DNA of 64,000 bases from Coriobacteriia bacterium (GTDB lineage: Bacteria > Actinomycetota > Coriobacteriia > Anaerosomatales > SLCP01), in the NCBI GenBank assembly GCA_030603745.1, contig JAUVXE010000006.1, forward strand, positions 47,580 through 111,579. Reading direction: 5' to 3'. The translations under genes and the position numbers were made by a program. A model generated the notes under the pieces. It did not search any database. It was not told where the DNA came from and saw only the letters and a program-made list of their open reading frames with translations. Each line of letters opens with the position of its first letter. Position 1 is the first letter of the stretch. Positions 9,662-17,073 of the stretch are shown piece after piece.

Positions 9662-9698
9662 AAGCGGGTCCCGCCTCACCGAGGCCAGGGGCCCGCTT
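9662..9698 (+). terminator. Hairpin terminator after acs
   Basis: AAGCGGGTCCC (9662-9672) pairs with GGGGCCCGCTT (9688-9698) through 11 base pairs including one G-U; a smaller GCCT/AGGC stem fits inside. The short CTTGGT that follows is only mildly T-rich. It separates acs from hemE. Confidence 0.65.
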
Positions 9699-9756
9699 CT
9701 TGGTGTAGACTTCAGAGCGGTTTCTTCTTCGGCCGGTAACGAAAGGAAACACGACG

Positions 9757-10812
9757 ATGGCCTACGACGACCTCTTCCTGCGCGCGTGTCGCAGGGAGCC
9801 GACCGAGCGCACGCCGATGTGGATGATGCGGCAGGCGGGGCGCTACATGCCCGAGTACCGGGCGATCCGCGAGAACCACGACTTCCTCACCATGTGCAAG
9901 ACCCCCGAGCTCGCGGTCGAGGTGACCTTGCAGCCGGTGGACCTCATCGGCGTGGACGCGGCGATACTCTTCGCCGACATCCTGCTGCCGCTCGAGGGGA
10001 TGGGGCTCGAACTCGCCTTCGCCAAGCACGAGGGTCCGGTGATCGGCAACCCGGTGCGCGACCGCTCCGACGTCCGCAACCTGCGTGTCGCCGACCCGGT
10101 CGCGGACACCGGCTACGTCATGGAGGCGATCCGCCAGCTGCGGCACGAGCTGCGCGACAAAGTGCCGCTCATCGGGTTTGCCGGCGCGCCGTTCACGCTC
10201 GCGTCCTACATGATCGAGGGCGGGTCGACGCGGGCCTACATCAAGTGCAAGTCACTGATGTGGAGCGACCCGCAGGCGTGGGACGAGCTCATGACGGTCA
10301 CGACCGACACGGTGATCGCCTACCTGCTCGCCCAGATCGAAGCCGGCGCGCAGGCGGTCCAGGTGTTCGACTCATGGGTCGGGTTCCTCTCGCCCTCGGA
10401 CTACGAACGCTCGGTCCTGCCGCACACGACCCGGCTGATCGCCGAGGTCAGCAAGGCCGGTGTCCCGGTCATCAACTTCGCGAACAACGCCGCGGCCATG
10501 CTCTCGAAGGTCAAGCGGGCCGGAGGCGACGTGATCGGTCTCGACTGGCGGGTGGATATCGGTGACGCCGCCGAGTGGATCGGCCCCGACTTCGCCATCC
10601 AGGGCAACCTCGATCCGATGACGCTGTTCGCACCGGTCGAGGTGATCGAGGCCAAGGCACGGGAGGTGCTCGAGAAGGTCGGGACCCGACCGGGCCACAT
10701 CTTCAACCTCGGCCATGGGATCCACAAGGACACCGATCCCGAGCACGCCAAGGCGCTCGTGCGAGCCGTCCGCGAACACTCGAGCAGGATCAGGGGAGGC
10801 GGTGTGGCGTGA
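9757..10812 (+). CDS. hemE: Uroporphyrinogen decarboxylase
   Basis: The 351-residue protein carries the N-terminal HemE signature (WMMRQAGRYMPEY around residues 22-34), the invariant catalytic Asp in LFADILLP near 70-77, and GFAGAPFTLASYMIEGG around 144. It decarboxylates the four acetate side chains of uroporphyrinogen III to give coproporphyrinogen III. It is the first gene of a hemE-hemH-hemY cluster; its stop codon is overlapped by the next start (GTGA). GAAAGGAAA precedes the ATG. Confidence 0.97.
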   Translation: MAYDDLFLRACRREPTERTPMWMMRQAGRYMPEYRAIRENHDFLTMCKTPELAVEVTLQPVDLIGVDAAILFADILLPLEGMGLELAFAKHEGPVIGNPVRDRSDVRNLRVADPVADTGYVMEAIRQLRHELRDKVPLIGFAGAPFTLASYMIEGGSTRAYIKCKSLMWSDPQAWDELMTVTTDTVIAYLLAQIEAGAQAVQVFDSWVGFLSPSDYERSVLPHTTRLIAEVSKAGVPVINFANNAAAMLSKVKRAGGDVIGLDWRVDIGDAAEWIGPDFAIQGNLDPMTLFAPVEVIEAKAREVLEKVGTRPGHIFNLGHGIHKDTDPEHAKALVRAVREHSSRIRGGGVA

Positions 10813-11801
10813 GCGAGGAGAAGCGTCCGACCAGCGCGGTGCTGCTGCTCGGGTTCGGTGGGCCGGACTCGCTCGAGGCGATCGCGCCCTTCATGACGAA
10901 CCTCATGGGCCGCGAGCCCTCCGAGGAGCTCCTCGAGCAGGTCACGCTCCGCTATCTCGCCGTGGGCGGCGCATCCCCGCTTCCCGCGGTCGCCCAGCAG
11001 ATCGCGCAGGGCATCGAGGCGAAGCTGCTCTCCGAGGGGGTGCAGGCCCCGGTCGCGATCGGCATGCGCTACTGGCATCCCTTCATCGGCGACGTGCTGC
11101 GGGGGATGTACGAGTGGGGTATCCGCAAGGTGGTCACCGTCTCGCTCTCGCCGTTCGAGACGGCGGTCGCCACGGGAGCGTACCGCGAGGCCATCGAAGC
11201 GGTGCTCCCCGAGCTGCCCGGCCTCGAGATCGTGGAGGCCCCGCCCCTCGGCGCTATGCAGGCGTACAGCGGCATGGTGGTCGCGGGCGTCGTGGATGCG
11301 CTCACCAACCTCAAGGAGGTCGAGCCGCTGCTCGCGGTGTTCACCGCGCACAGTCTCCCTGTCGAGGACCTCGCCGATGACGACCCGTACGTCGGGCAGA
11401 TCCGCTGGATGGTCGACGGCGTGGTCGAGAGCCTCGGGATGCCGATCGGGGAGGAGCTCGACGGTTCGGGCGAGCGTCTTCCGGGCATCCGCGGGTACGG
11501 CAACCTGCGCGACCCCCAGCCGTGGGTGTTCGCCTACCAGTCCAAGGGCGAGCGGGGCGGCGAGTGGCTCGGCCCGGACATCGACGACGTGGTCGACGCG
11601 GCGATCGAGGGCGGCTTCAAGGGTATCGCGGTCTGTCCCATCGCGTTCGCGACCGACCACCTCGAGACCCTCTACGACCTCGACATCGTGCTCGCGGGCA
11701 AGGTGCTGGAGGCGGGACTCGAGTTCTCGCGGGCGCCTGTGCCCAACGACGATTCGATCCTCATCGACGGCATCGCCGGCGAGGTCGAACCGCTGCTCTG
11801 A
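10809..11801 (+). CDS. hemH: Ferrochelatase (probably coproporphyrin III ferrochelatase)
   Basis: The 330-residue protein has the ferrochelatase catalytic His in FTAHSLP (H181) and the second conserved acidic site in a DHLETLYDLD block (E286). It inserts Fe(II) into a porphyrin. Lineages of this type usually use the coproporphyrin-dependent route, in which the substrate is coproporphyrin III; that assignment is inferred from taxonomy and gene order. The frame is open well upstream, but the GTG at 10809 overlaps the hemE stop and starts the conserved VLLLGFGGP segment. Confidence 0.93.
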   Translation: MSEEKRPTSAVLLLGFGGPDSLEAIAPFMTNLMGREPSEELLEQVTLRYLAVGGASPLPAVAQQIAQGIEAKLLSEGVQAPVAIGMRYWHPFIGDVLRGMYEWGIRKVVTVSLSPFETAVATGAYREAIEAVLPELPGLEIVEAPPLGAMQAYSGMVVAGVVDALTNLKEVEPLLAVFTAHSLPVEDLADDDPYVGQIRWMVDGVVESLGMPIGEELDGSGERLPGIRGYGNLRDPQPWVFAYQSKGERGGEWLGPDIDDVVDAAIEGGFKGIAVCPIAFATDHLETLYDLDIVLAGKVLEAGLEFSRAPVPNDDSILIDGIAGEVEPLL

Positions 11802-11849
11802 GGCAGGGCGCGTGACCGCGGGTACGACGACGAGAGGCGGGGAGCCCAG

Positions 11850-13337
11850 GTGAGACGAGTCATCATCATCGGCGGAGGCGTGGCGGGCCTCGGCGCGGCG
11901 TACAAGGTCGCCCGTGCCGCCGCGGAGGGTCACGACGTCACGTTCGAACTCGTCGAGAAGGACCCGCGCCTCGGCGGTAAGGTGCTCACCGAGACCGTGG
12001 ACGGCTTCGTCGTCGACGGCGGCCCGGACTGCTTCCTGACCGAGAAGCCCGCGGTGCACCGGATCGCCAAGCTCACCGGGATCTTCGACGACGAGCTTCC
12101 CACCGATGACGCGCGGAAGCGCACGTTCATCCTCTCACGCGGCCGGCTCCATGACCTGCCCGACGGCGTCATGATGTTCGCCCCCACCAAGTTCTGGCCG
12201 TTCGCCACGACCGGCCTGTTCTCCTGGCCGGGCAAGATCCGCATGGGCGCCGACCTTCTGATCCCGCGCAGGGAGCGGTGGGCCGAGGGCGAGACCGCGG
12301 CCGACCACGACGAGACCCTCGAGAGCTTCGTGGTGCGCCGGATGGGCCGCGAGTGTCTCGACCGCCTCGCTGAGCCCCTCGTGGGGGGCGTGCACGCCTC
12401 GGATCCCGCCAAGATGAGCCTCGCCGCCACGTTCCCCCGGCTGCTCGAGATGGAGCAGACCTACGGCGGCATGATCAAGGGGTTCGTCGCGGCCCGCAAG
12501 AAGGTCGCCGAGATGCGCAAGAAGTACCCGCCCAAGCCGGGCGCCAAGCAGCGCACCTTCTTCACCTCGTTCGAGGCCGGGATGGGGCAGCTCGTCGACG
12601 CGATGGCCGACGCCGCGGGCCGAGAGCGCATCCGGACCGGGACGGGCGTGGCCGAGGTGGCGCGCGACGGCGCGGTATGGCGGGTCGTGCTGGACGACGG
12701 CACCTCCCTTACCGGTGACGCGGTCATCGTGGCCACCGAGAGCTGGGCGGCCGAGTCTCTCGTCCGGCCGGTCGACGCCGGTATCGCCGATGCGCTCGCC
12801 GGCATCGAGCACTCCTCTTCGGCGACGGTCTCGCTCGCGTTCGACGAGTCAGACGTCGGCATCGACATGGACGCGTTCGGCGTGCTCTGCCCTCTCATCG
12901 AGGGGCGGTCGCTCATGGCGGCGACCTTCTCCTCGACCAAGTGGCCGGGTCGCGCCCCTGAGGGTCGGGTGCTGCTCCGCGGGTTCGTCGGCGGGCCACA
13001 CAACCAGGCGATCATGGCCGAGAGCGACGAGGCGCTCGTCGGGATCGTGCTCTCGGAGCTGCGCGACATCCTCGGCGTGAAGGGGGAGCCGCTCATGAGT
13101 CGCGTCTACCGGTGGGAGCGGGGGATGCCGCAGTACACCCTCGGCCATCTCGCCCGGATCTCGACCATCGAGCAGCGCAGCGCCCAGGTCGGCGGCCTGG
13201 CGCTTGCGGGCGGGTCGTACCGCGGCGTCGGCCTGCCCAACTGCATCGAGAGCGGCGAGCGCGCGGTGAGCACGGTGCTGGGCGAGTGGGGCATCACGCT
13301 CGCCGAGGACGCCGAGGAGCAGAAGCGCTACTACTAG
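11850..13337 (+). CDS. hemY: Protoporphyrinogen/coproporphyrinogen oxidase (HemG/HemY, CgoX type)
   Basis: The 495-residue flavoprotein opens with the FAD dinucleotide fold IIIGGGVAGLGAA, followed by VDGGPDCFL near residue 52. A C-terminal LAGGSYRGVGLPNC segment around 449-462 is typical of the family. It oxidises coproporphyrinogen III or protoporphyrinogen IX to the porphyrin and normally uses O2. It lies 48 bases after hemH and belongs to the same heme cluster. No HemQ/ChdC decarboxylase is visible in the window. Its last codons overlap the convergent phosphatase gene by four bases. Confidence 0.92.
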   Translation: MRRVIIIGGGVAGLGAAYKVARAAAEGHDVTFELVEKDPRLGGKVLTETVDGFVVDGGPDCFLTEKPAVHRIAKLTGIFDDELPTDDARKRTFILSRGRLHDLPDGVMMFAPTKFWPFATTGLFSWPGKIRMGADLLIPRRERWAEGETAADHDETLESFVVRRMGRECLDRLAEPLVGGVHASDPAKMSLAATFPRLLEMEQTYGGMIKGFVAARKKVAEMRKKYPPKPGAKQRTFFTSFEAGMGQLVDAMADAAGRERIRTGTGVAEVARDGAVWRVVLDDGTSLTGDAVIVATESWAAESLVRPVDAGIADALAGIEHSSSATVSLAFDESDVGIDMDAFGVLCPLIEGRSLMAATFSSTKWPGRAPEGRVLLRGFVGGPHNQAIMAESDEALVGIVLSELRDILGVKGEPLMSRVYRWERGMPQYTLGHLARISTIEQRSAQVGGLALAGGSYRGVGLPNCIESGERAVSTVLGEWGITLAEDAEEQKRYY

Positions 13338-14164
13338 GCGCCGCCCGAGGGATGCTCGGCTCCGACCCGCCGGACCACGTCGAGCATGAGCGGGTGCAGC
13401 GCCGGGTTCGCCGTGATGATCCCCGCCGAGGAGGTCGTCCACTCCTCGCCGTCGACGCCGGTCGCCACGGCGCCCGCCTCGCGGCAGATCACCACGCCCG
13501 CCGCCATGTCCCACGGCTTGAGGCCGTACTCCCAGAAACCGTCGGCGCGTCCGAGCGCGACGTGGCAGCAGTCGATCGCCGCGGAGCCGTCGCGCCGGAT
13601 GCCGTGCACCGGCGAGCGGAGGAACGTCGCGAGCACCGCGAGCTGGCGGTCGAGCGGGGCGCCGCGGTCGTATGGGAAGCCGGTGACGAGCAGCGCCTGG
13701 TCGAGCCGGGCCGTCTCGGCGCAGCGCACGCGCCGGTCGCCCAGGTACGCGCCGAGGCCATCGGCCGCCGAGACCGTCTCGTCGAGCACCACGTTCGCCA
13801 CGGCGCCGGCGACCGGCCTGCCGTCGCGGAGCAGCGCGACCGCGACCGAGTAGCAGGGGAACCCGTGCACGAACGAGGTGGTCCCGTCGAGCGGGTCGAC
13901 GACCCATACCTCGGCGTCGTCAAGGCCGCCCCGGGTCGCCCCGGCGAGGTCGTAGACCTCCTCCTCCTCGATCACGAAGCGTGCCGAGGGATCGGCGTCG
14001 TGGATGGCACGGGCGACCGCGACGCCCGCCGCGATGTCGGTGTCGGTCACGAGGTCGGTCGCCGAGGACTTCGAGCGGACCTCGCCCATCGCCGAGGCGC
14101 GCTCCCGGATCGTGGATGCGCCCGCGGCCGCGGCGAGCCGGCAGAGCATCAGTTCGTCACGCAT
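13334..14164 (-). CDS. Inositol monophosphatase family protein
   Basis: The 276-residue protein has the lithium-sensitive phosphatase metal sites: an EEEE stretch around 66-69, DPLDGTTSF at 90-98 (D90, D93) and WDMAAG near 226. Family members hydrolyse inositol-1-phosphate, fructose-1,6-bisphosphate, PAP or histidinol phosphate; motif inspection does not separate these. ATG 14164 is preceded by GAGGAGGCC, and the upstream extension of the frame shows no conserved features. It ends the minus-strand unit with the hydrogenase protease and the radical SAM gene. Confidence 0.88.
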   Translation of the reverse strand: MRDELMLCRLAAAAGASTIRERASAMGEVRSKSSATDLVTDTDIAAGVAVARAIHDADPSARFVIEEEEVYDLAGATRGGLDDAEVWVVDPLDGTTSFVHGFPCYSVAVALLRDGRPVAGAVANVVLDETVSAADGLGAYLGDRRVRCAETARLDQALLVTGFPYDRGAPLDRQLAVLATFLRSPVHGIRRDGSAAIDCCHVALGRADGFWEYGLKPWDMAAGVVICREAGAVATGVDGEEWTTSSAGIITANPALHPLMLDVVRRVGAEHPSGGA

Positions 14165-14183
14165 GGGGCCTCCTCGGCGGGTC

Positions 14184-14732
14184 TCAGGAGCTCGGCATGT
14201 CCGCCTTGGTGCGGATAGAGGCGATGATGCCGGCATCGACATCTGTCGCATCCGAGACCTGGGGCGTCACGCCGTGCTCGGCGAGGATCTCCATGACCGC
14301 GGAGACCGCGGTGGGAAGGGCGGCCTCCACCTCCGGCGTGAGCTCGGTGACCCACTGCTCGAGGCTGCCGACCTGGATACCGATGCAGACGGCCGCGGGC
14401 TCGATGCCCGTCAGGCGCGCAGCCTCGAGGACGTCGGCGAACTTGGTGTCGTGGAGCGAGTGCATGATCTGGTTGGGAGCCAGGTCCTCCGGGCTCAGAA
14501 GCACCACCGTCCCCGGCGGGTGCCCGGTGTTGTCGATCGCGTCCACCACGATCACCAGGTCCCGGTCTCGGAAGAGGTTCATGATGCCGAGGCCCATGGT
14601 GCCCGCGTCGACGACCTCGACGGAGTCGGGGAACTCGTAGCCGGACATGAGGAGCTCGGCGACACGGACGCCGACCCCTTCGTCGGTCATGAGGGGGTTG
14701 CCGATGCCCATCACGAGGATGCGTTCGGTCAT
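14184..14732 (-). CDS. hyaD: Hydrogenase maturation protease (HyaD/HycI family)
   Basis: The 182-residue protein matches the hydrogenase endopeptidase family: GIGNPLMTDEGVGVRVAE at residues 9-26, with the conserved acidic residue that contacts nickel, and VVDAID near 62. These proteases cut the C-terminal tail of the [NiFe] large subunit after the His of DPCxxCxxH once nickel is inserted. The obvious client is the large subunit at 17,074-18,720, which carries a 20-residue tail after that His; the second hydrogenase in the window has none. It lies 20 bases upstream of the phosphatase gene. Confidence 0.92.
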   Translation of the reverse strand: MTERILVMGIGNPLMTDEGVGVRVAELLMSGYEFPDSVEVVDAGTMGLGIMNLFRDRDLVIVVDAIDNTGHPPGTVVLLSPEDLAPNQIMHSLHDTKFADVLEAARLTGIEPAAVCIGIQVGSLEQWVTELTPEVEAALPTAVSAVMEILAEHGVTPQVSDATDVDAGIIASIRTKADMPSS

Positions 14733-14801
14733 CGCGGCATGCCGCCTTTCAGTCGGGGATGTGGTGGCACGAACGACTCTACCGCAGTCGCGCCCGCGCC
14801 T

Positions 14802-16130
14802 CTAGCCGGCGGCCAGGCGCTCGGACGCGTCGGCCCCGTCGCAGCCCTCTCCCTCGAGGAGCAGCATACGCTCCTCGAGCGGAAGCGCCTCCCGCGCGTG
14901 GTCGCGCAGGTCGTTGGAGCTGGCGAGGGTCTCCCTCATGATCACCATCAGCAGATAGCGGCCCTTCTCGGTCAGCGTGATGTAACGGCCGTCGTCACCC
15001 GCGATGCCGCCGGTCAGGCGCATGAACGCGAGCTCGGCGGCGAGCGCCCGCTCCACCGGCACGCCGAAGTCCCGGCGGAACCGCTCCTTGTCGAGCCGCA
15101 GGCCGAAGAGATCCGTCACGAACCGGTATCGGTAGCGTGCGGTCTTGGTGTAGGGGAGGCCCTCCTTGGCGACCGACATCCGGCCGGCGCCGATGAGGTC
15201 CGAGTACTCCTTCAGTGAGAAGGTGTTGCCGTAGATGCGGCCGTCGAGGAAGGAGAGCGCCCCCGAGCCGATCCCCACGTACTCCCCGAAGTCGACGATG
15301 TACTCGTCGATCATCGAGTCGACATCTCGGGAGTAGGTCCACGCGGAGGTCGCGGTGAACTCATCGGACAGCGCGTCGGCGATGATCCGGTAGTAGCGGG
15401 CCTCGCGCGCGTAGTCGATGTGGCCGACCGCTCGCGCGAGCTCCACCCGCGTCTTGGGCGAGGCCATGAGCGGGTAGAACGTGGTCTGGTTCGCGCCGGA
15501 GGCCTTGAGTAGGCTGATGTCGCGTCGCAGCATCTCCTCGGTCTGTGAGGGGAAGTTGAAGATCATGTCGACGTTGAGCGAGTGGAACTGGCCCGCGACC
15601 GAACGGATCTGGTCGAAGACCTCCAGGCCGCTCCCGTACTTCTCGTAGCGGTCCATCTGTCGCAGGAGGGTGTCGTCGAAGCTCTGGATGCCCACCGAGA
15701 GGCGCTGCACCCGATCCTGGAGCGCGTCCACCAGCTCGGGTCCGAGGTGGTTCGGGCTGGTCTCGCTCGACACCTCCTCGATGGAGAAGAGCTCGCGTGC
15801 GAGGTCGATGGTCTCGCTCAGCTCGTCGAGGAGGATCGTCGGCGTCCCTCCGCCGATGTAGAGCGACGGGAAGTCGTACCCGAGATCCGCGACCATGCGC
15901 ATCTCGGCCCTCAGGTCGCGGAAGTAGGCCCGCGCTCGGTCCTCCCGGTAGAGGAAGCGGTTGAACGAGCAGTAGAGGCAGAGCCGCTCGCAGAAGGGCA
16001 CGTGCGCGTAGAGCACGTAGGAGCGCCCAGGGGTGGGGGCGGGGAGCGAGTCTCTCTGGGTGGGTCGCTGATGGAGATAGGAGCGGTTCAGGACACGAAG
16101 CGCGGACGTGATGACGCGTTCGGACAGCAT
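14802..16130 (-). CDS. HemN/HemW-like radical SAM protein (coproporphyrinogen III oxidase family)
   Basis: The 442-residue protein carries the radical SAM ligands C47, C51 and C54 in CERLCLYCSF, then IGGGTPT near 102 and SVGIQSF near 152, the HemN/HemW/HutW pattern. The family includes oxygen-independent coproporphyrinogen oxidases, heme chaperones and anaerobic heme-degrading methyltransferases; which applies is unclear. The first upstream Met of the frame (16274) gives an unconserved Arg-rich extension, whereas ATG 16130 has AGAGAGGAA in front. Its position beside a cytochrome-b hydrogenase suggests a role in heme supply or insertion. Confidence 0.82.
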   Translation of the reverse strand: MLSERVITSALRVLNRSYLHQRPTQRDSLPAPTPGRSYVLYAHVPFCERLCLYCSFNRFLYREDRARAYFRDLRAEMRMVADLGYDFPSLYIGGGTPTILLDELSETIDLARELFSIEEVSSETSPNHLGPELVDALQDRVQRLSVGIQSFDDTLLRQMDRYEKYGSGLEVFDQIRSVAGQFHSLNVDMIFNFPSQTEEMLRRDISLLKASGANQTTFYPLMASPKTRVELARAVGHIDYAREARYYRIIADALSDEFTATSAWTYSRDVDSMIDEYIVDFGEYVGIGSGALSFLDGRIYGNTFSLKEYSDLIGAGRMSVAKEGLPYTKTARYRYRFVTDLFGLRLDKERFRRDFGVPVERALAAELAFMRLTGGIAGDDGRYITLTEKGRYLLMVIMRETLASSNDLRDHAREALPLEERMLLLEGEGCDGADASERLAAG

Positions 16131-16253
16131 TCGGTTCCTCTCTGACGATCGAGCTGTTCGTGCGCCGGTTGGTGCGGGTCGTGCTCCGCCGGTCGCGACC
16201 CCGCCGATCTGGATCGGCGCCCCTTCGCGCGAGCGGTCCCGCCTGGTGCGTGG

Positions 16254-16277
16254 GGCATGTGAAATCTCCCACATGCC
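16254..16277. promoter_or_regulatory. Crp-like palindrome upstream of the radical SAM-hyaD unit
   Basis: GGCATGTG and CACATGCC form a perfect 8-bp inverted repeat around eight bases. Inside is TGTGA-N6-CCACA (16258-16273), one mismatch from the Crp consensus TGTGA-N6-TCACA. On the minus strand it lies just after a TAGAGT hexamer and 124 bases before the radical SAM start. Confidence 0.55.
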
Positions 16278-16341
16278 TACTCTAACGTATTCGCGGAGTG
16301 GGTGTCGTGTCCTTCCAGAGGCGCGTGTTCCCGGGACACGA

Positions 16342-16372
16342 CGAGACCCCGGGCAGATCGCCCGGGGTCTCG
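16342..16372 (-). terminator. Hairpin terminator after the hydrogenase cytochrome b gene
   Basis: CGAGACCCCGGGC pairs perfectly over 13 bp with GCCCGGGGTCTCG across a five-base loop, 23 bases after the cytochrome stop on the minus strand. It separates the structural hydrogenase operon from the downstream maturation unit. Confidence 0.7.
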
Positions 16373-16395
16373 AGGTCGTGCCGTGGAGCGTGGAC

Positions 16396-17073
16396 CTAGT
16401 GCTCCGTACCGCCGACGATCTTGCCCTCGGCGTCGAACTGCAGGCCCTCCTCTTCCTTCCAGGCGAAGATGAGCCTGGAGGGGGAGAAGCCCTCGACGTT
16501 GGCGAGGTACGCGTGGATGGCCGTGAACAGGATGAACGCCCACATGAGGTAGTAGTGGATGATCCGCATGTTCATCGGGCCGCCGACAGCGTCGGTGCCT
16601 GCGGTGAAGAAGGCCCAGTCCATGACCGGCGCGTAGATCGCGAAGCCGGTGTAGGCAGCCGCAAGCGTGAGCGGCACGGTGGCGATGTAGGCGATCTTCT
16701 GGAGAACGCCGTACTTCGCGCCGATGGGGTGATCCTTCTTCAGGAAGATGTAGTACTTGATCCACGGGATCAGCTGGTGACGGTTGAGCTTCTGCGGCAG
16801 CCAGTTCTTGATGTCCGTGTCGACCTCACGCGAGCCGAGGCGGGTCGCCGACTTCACGAAGAATGCGGCGATGATGCGCACGGCAAGGTTGATGAGGAGC
16901 ACGTACATGAAGAAGAAGTGCATGCCGCGGGCGACACCCATGAACCCTGCGAAGAACGGGTAGTGGATGTAGAAGCCCGAGAACGCGAGCGCCACCATGG
17001 CGATCAGGTTGATCCAGTGCGTCATCACGAAGATGAACGGGTGTGCCTCACGGTAGTGTGCCGGATGCGACAT
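16396..17073 (-). CDS. hyaC: [NiFe]-hydrogenase b-type cytochrome subunit
   Basis: The 225-residue protein has four hydrophobic segments (about 14-36, 48-73, 124-148, 170-192) with His residues at their ends (H11, H18, H51, H173, H187), the layout of HyaC-type diheme cytochrome b. It anchors the hydrogenase and passes electrons from H2 to the quinone pool. Its ATG at 17073 directly abuts the true stop of the large subunit (TAG 17074-17076), a spacing seen only when the internal TGA is read through. It is the last gene of the small-large-cytochrome operon. Confidence 0.93.
   Translation of the reverse strand: MSHPAHYREAHPFIFVMTHWINLIAMVALAFSGFYIHYPFFAGFMGVARGMHFFFMYVLLINLAVRIIAAFFVKSATRLGSREVDTDIKNWLPQKLNRHQLIPWIKYYIFLKKDHPIGAKYGVLQKIAYIATVPLTLAAAYTGFAIYAPVMDWAFFTAGTDAVGGPMNMRIIHYYLMWAFILFTAIHAYLANVEGFSPSRLIFAWKEEEGLQFDAEGKIVGGTEH

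Noticed and set aside
16131..16274. N-terminal extension of the radical SAM protein
   Set aside because: The 48 extra residues are Arg-rich and unconserved, and they overlap the Crp-like palindrome; the ATG at 16130 has a proper ribosome site.
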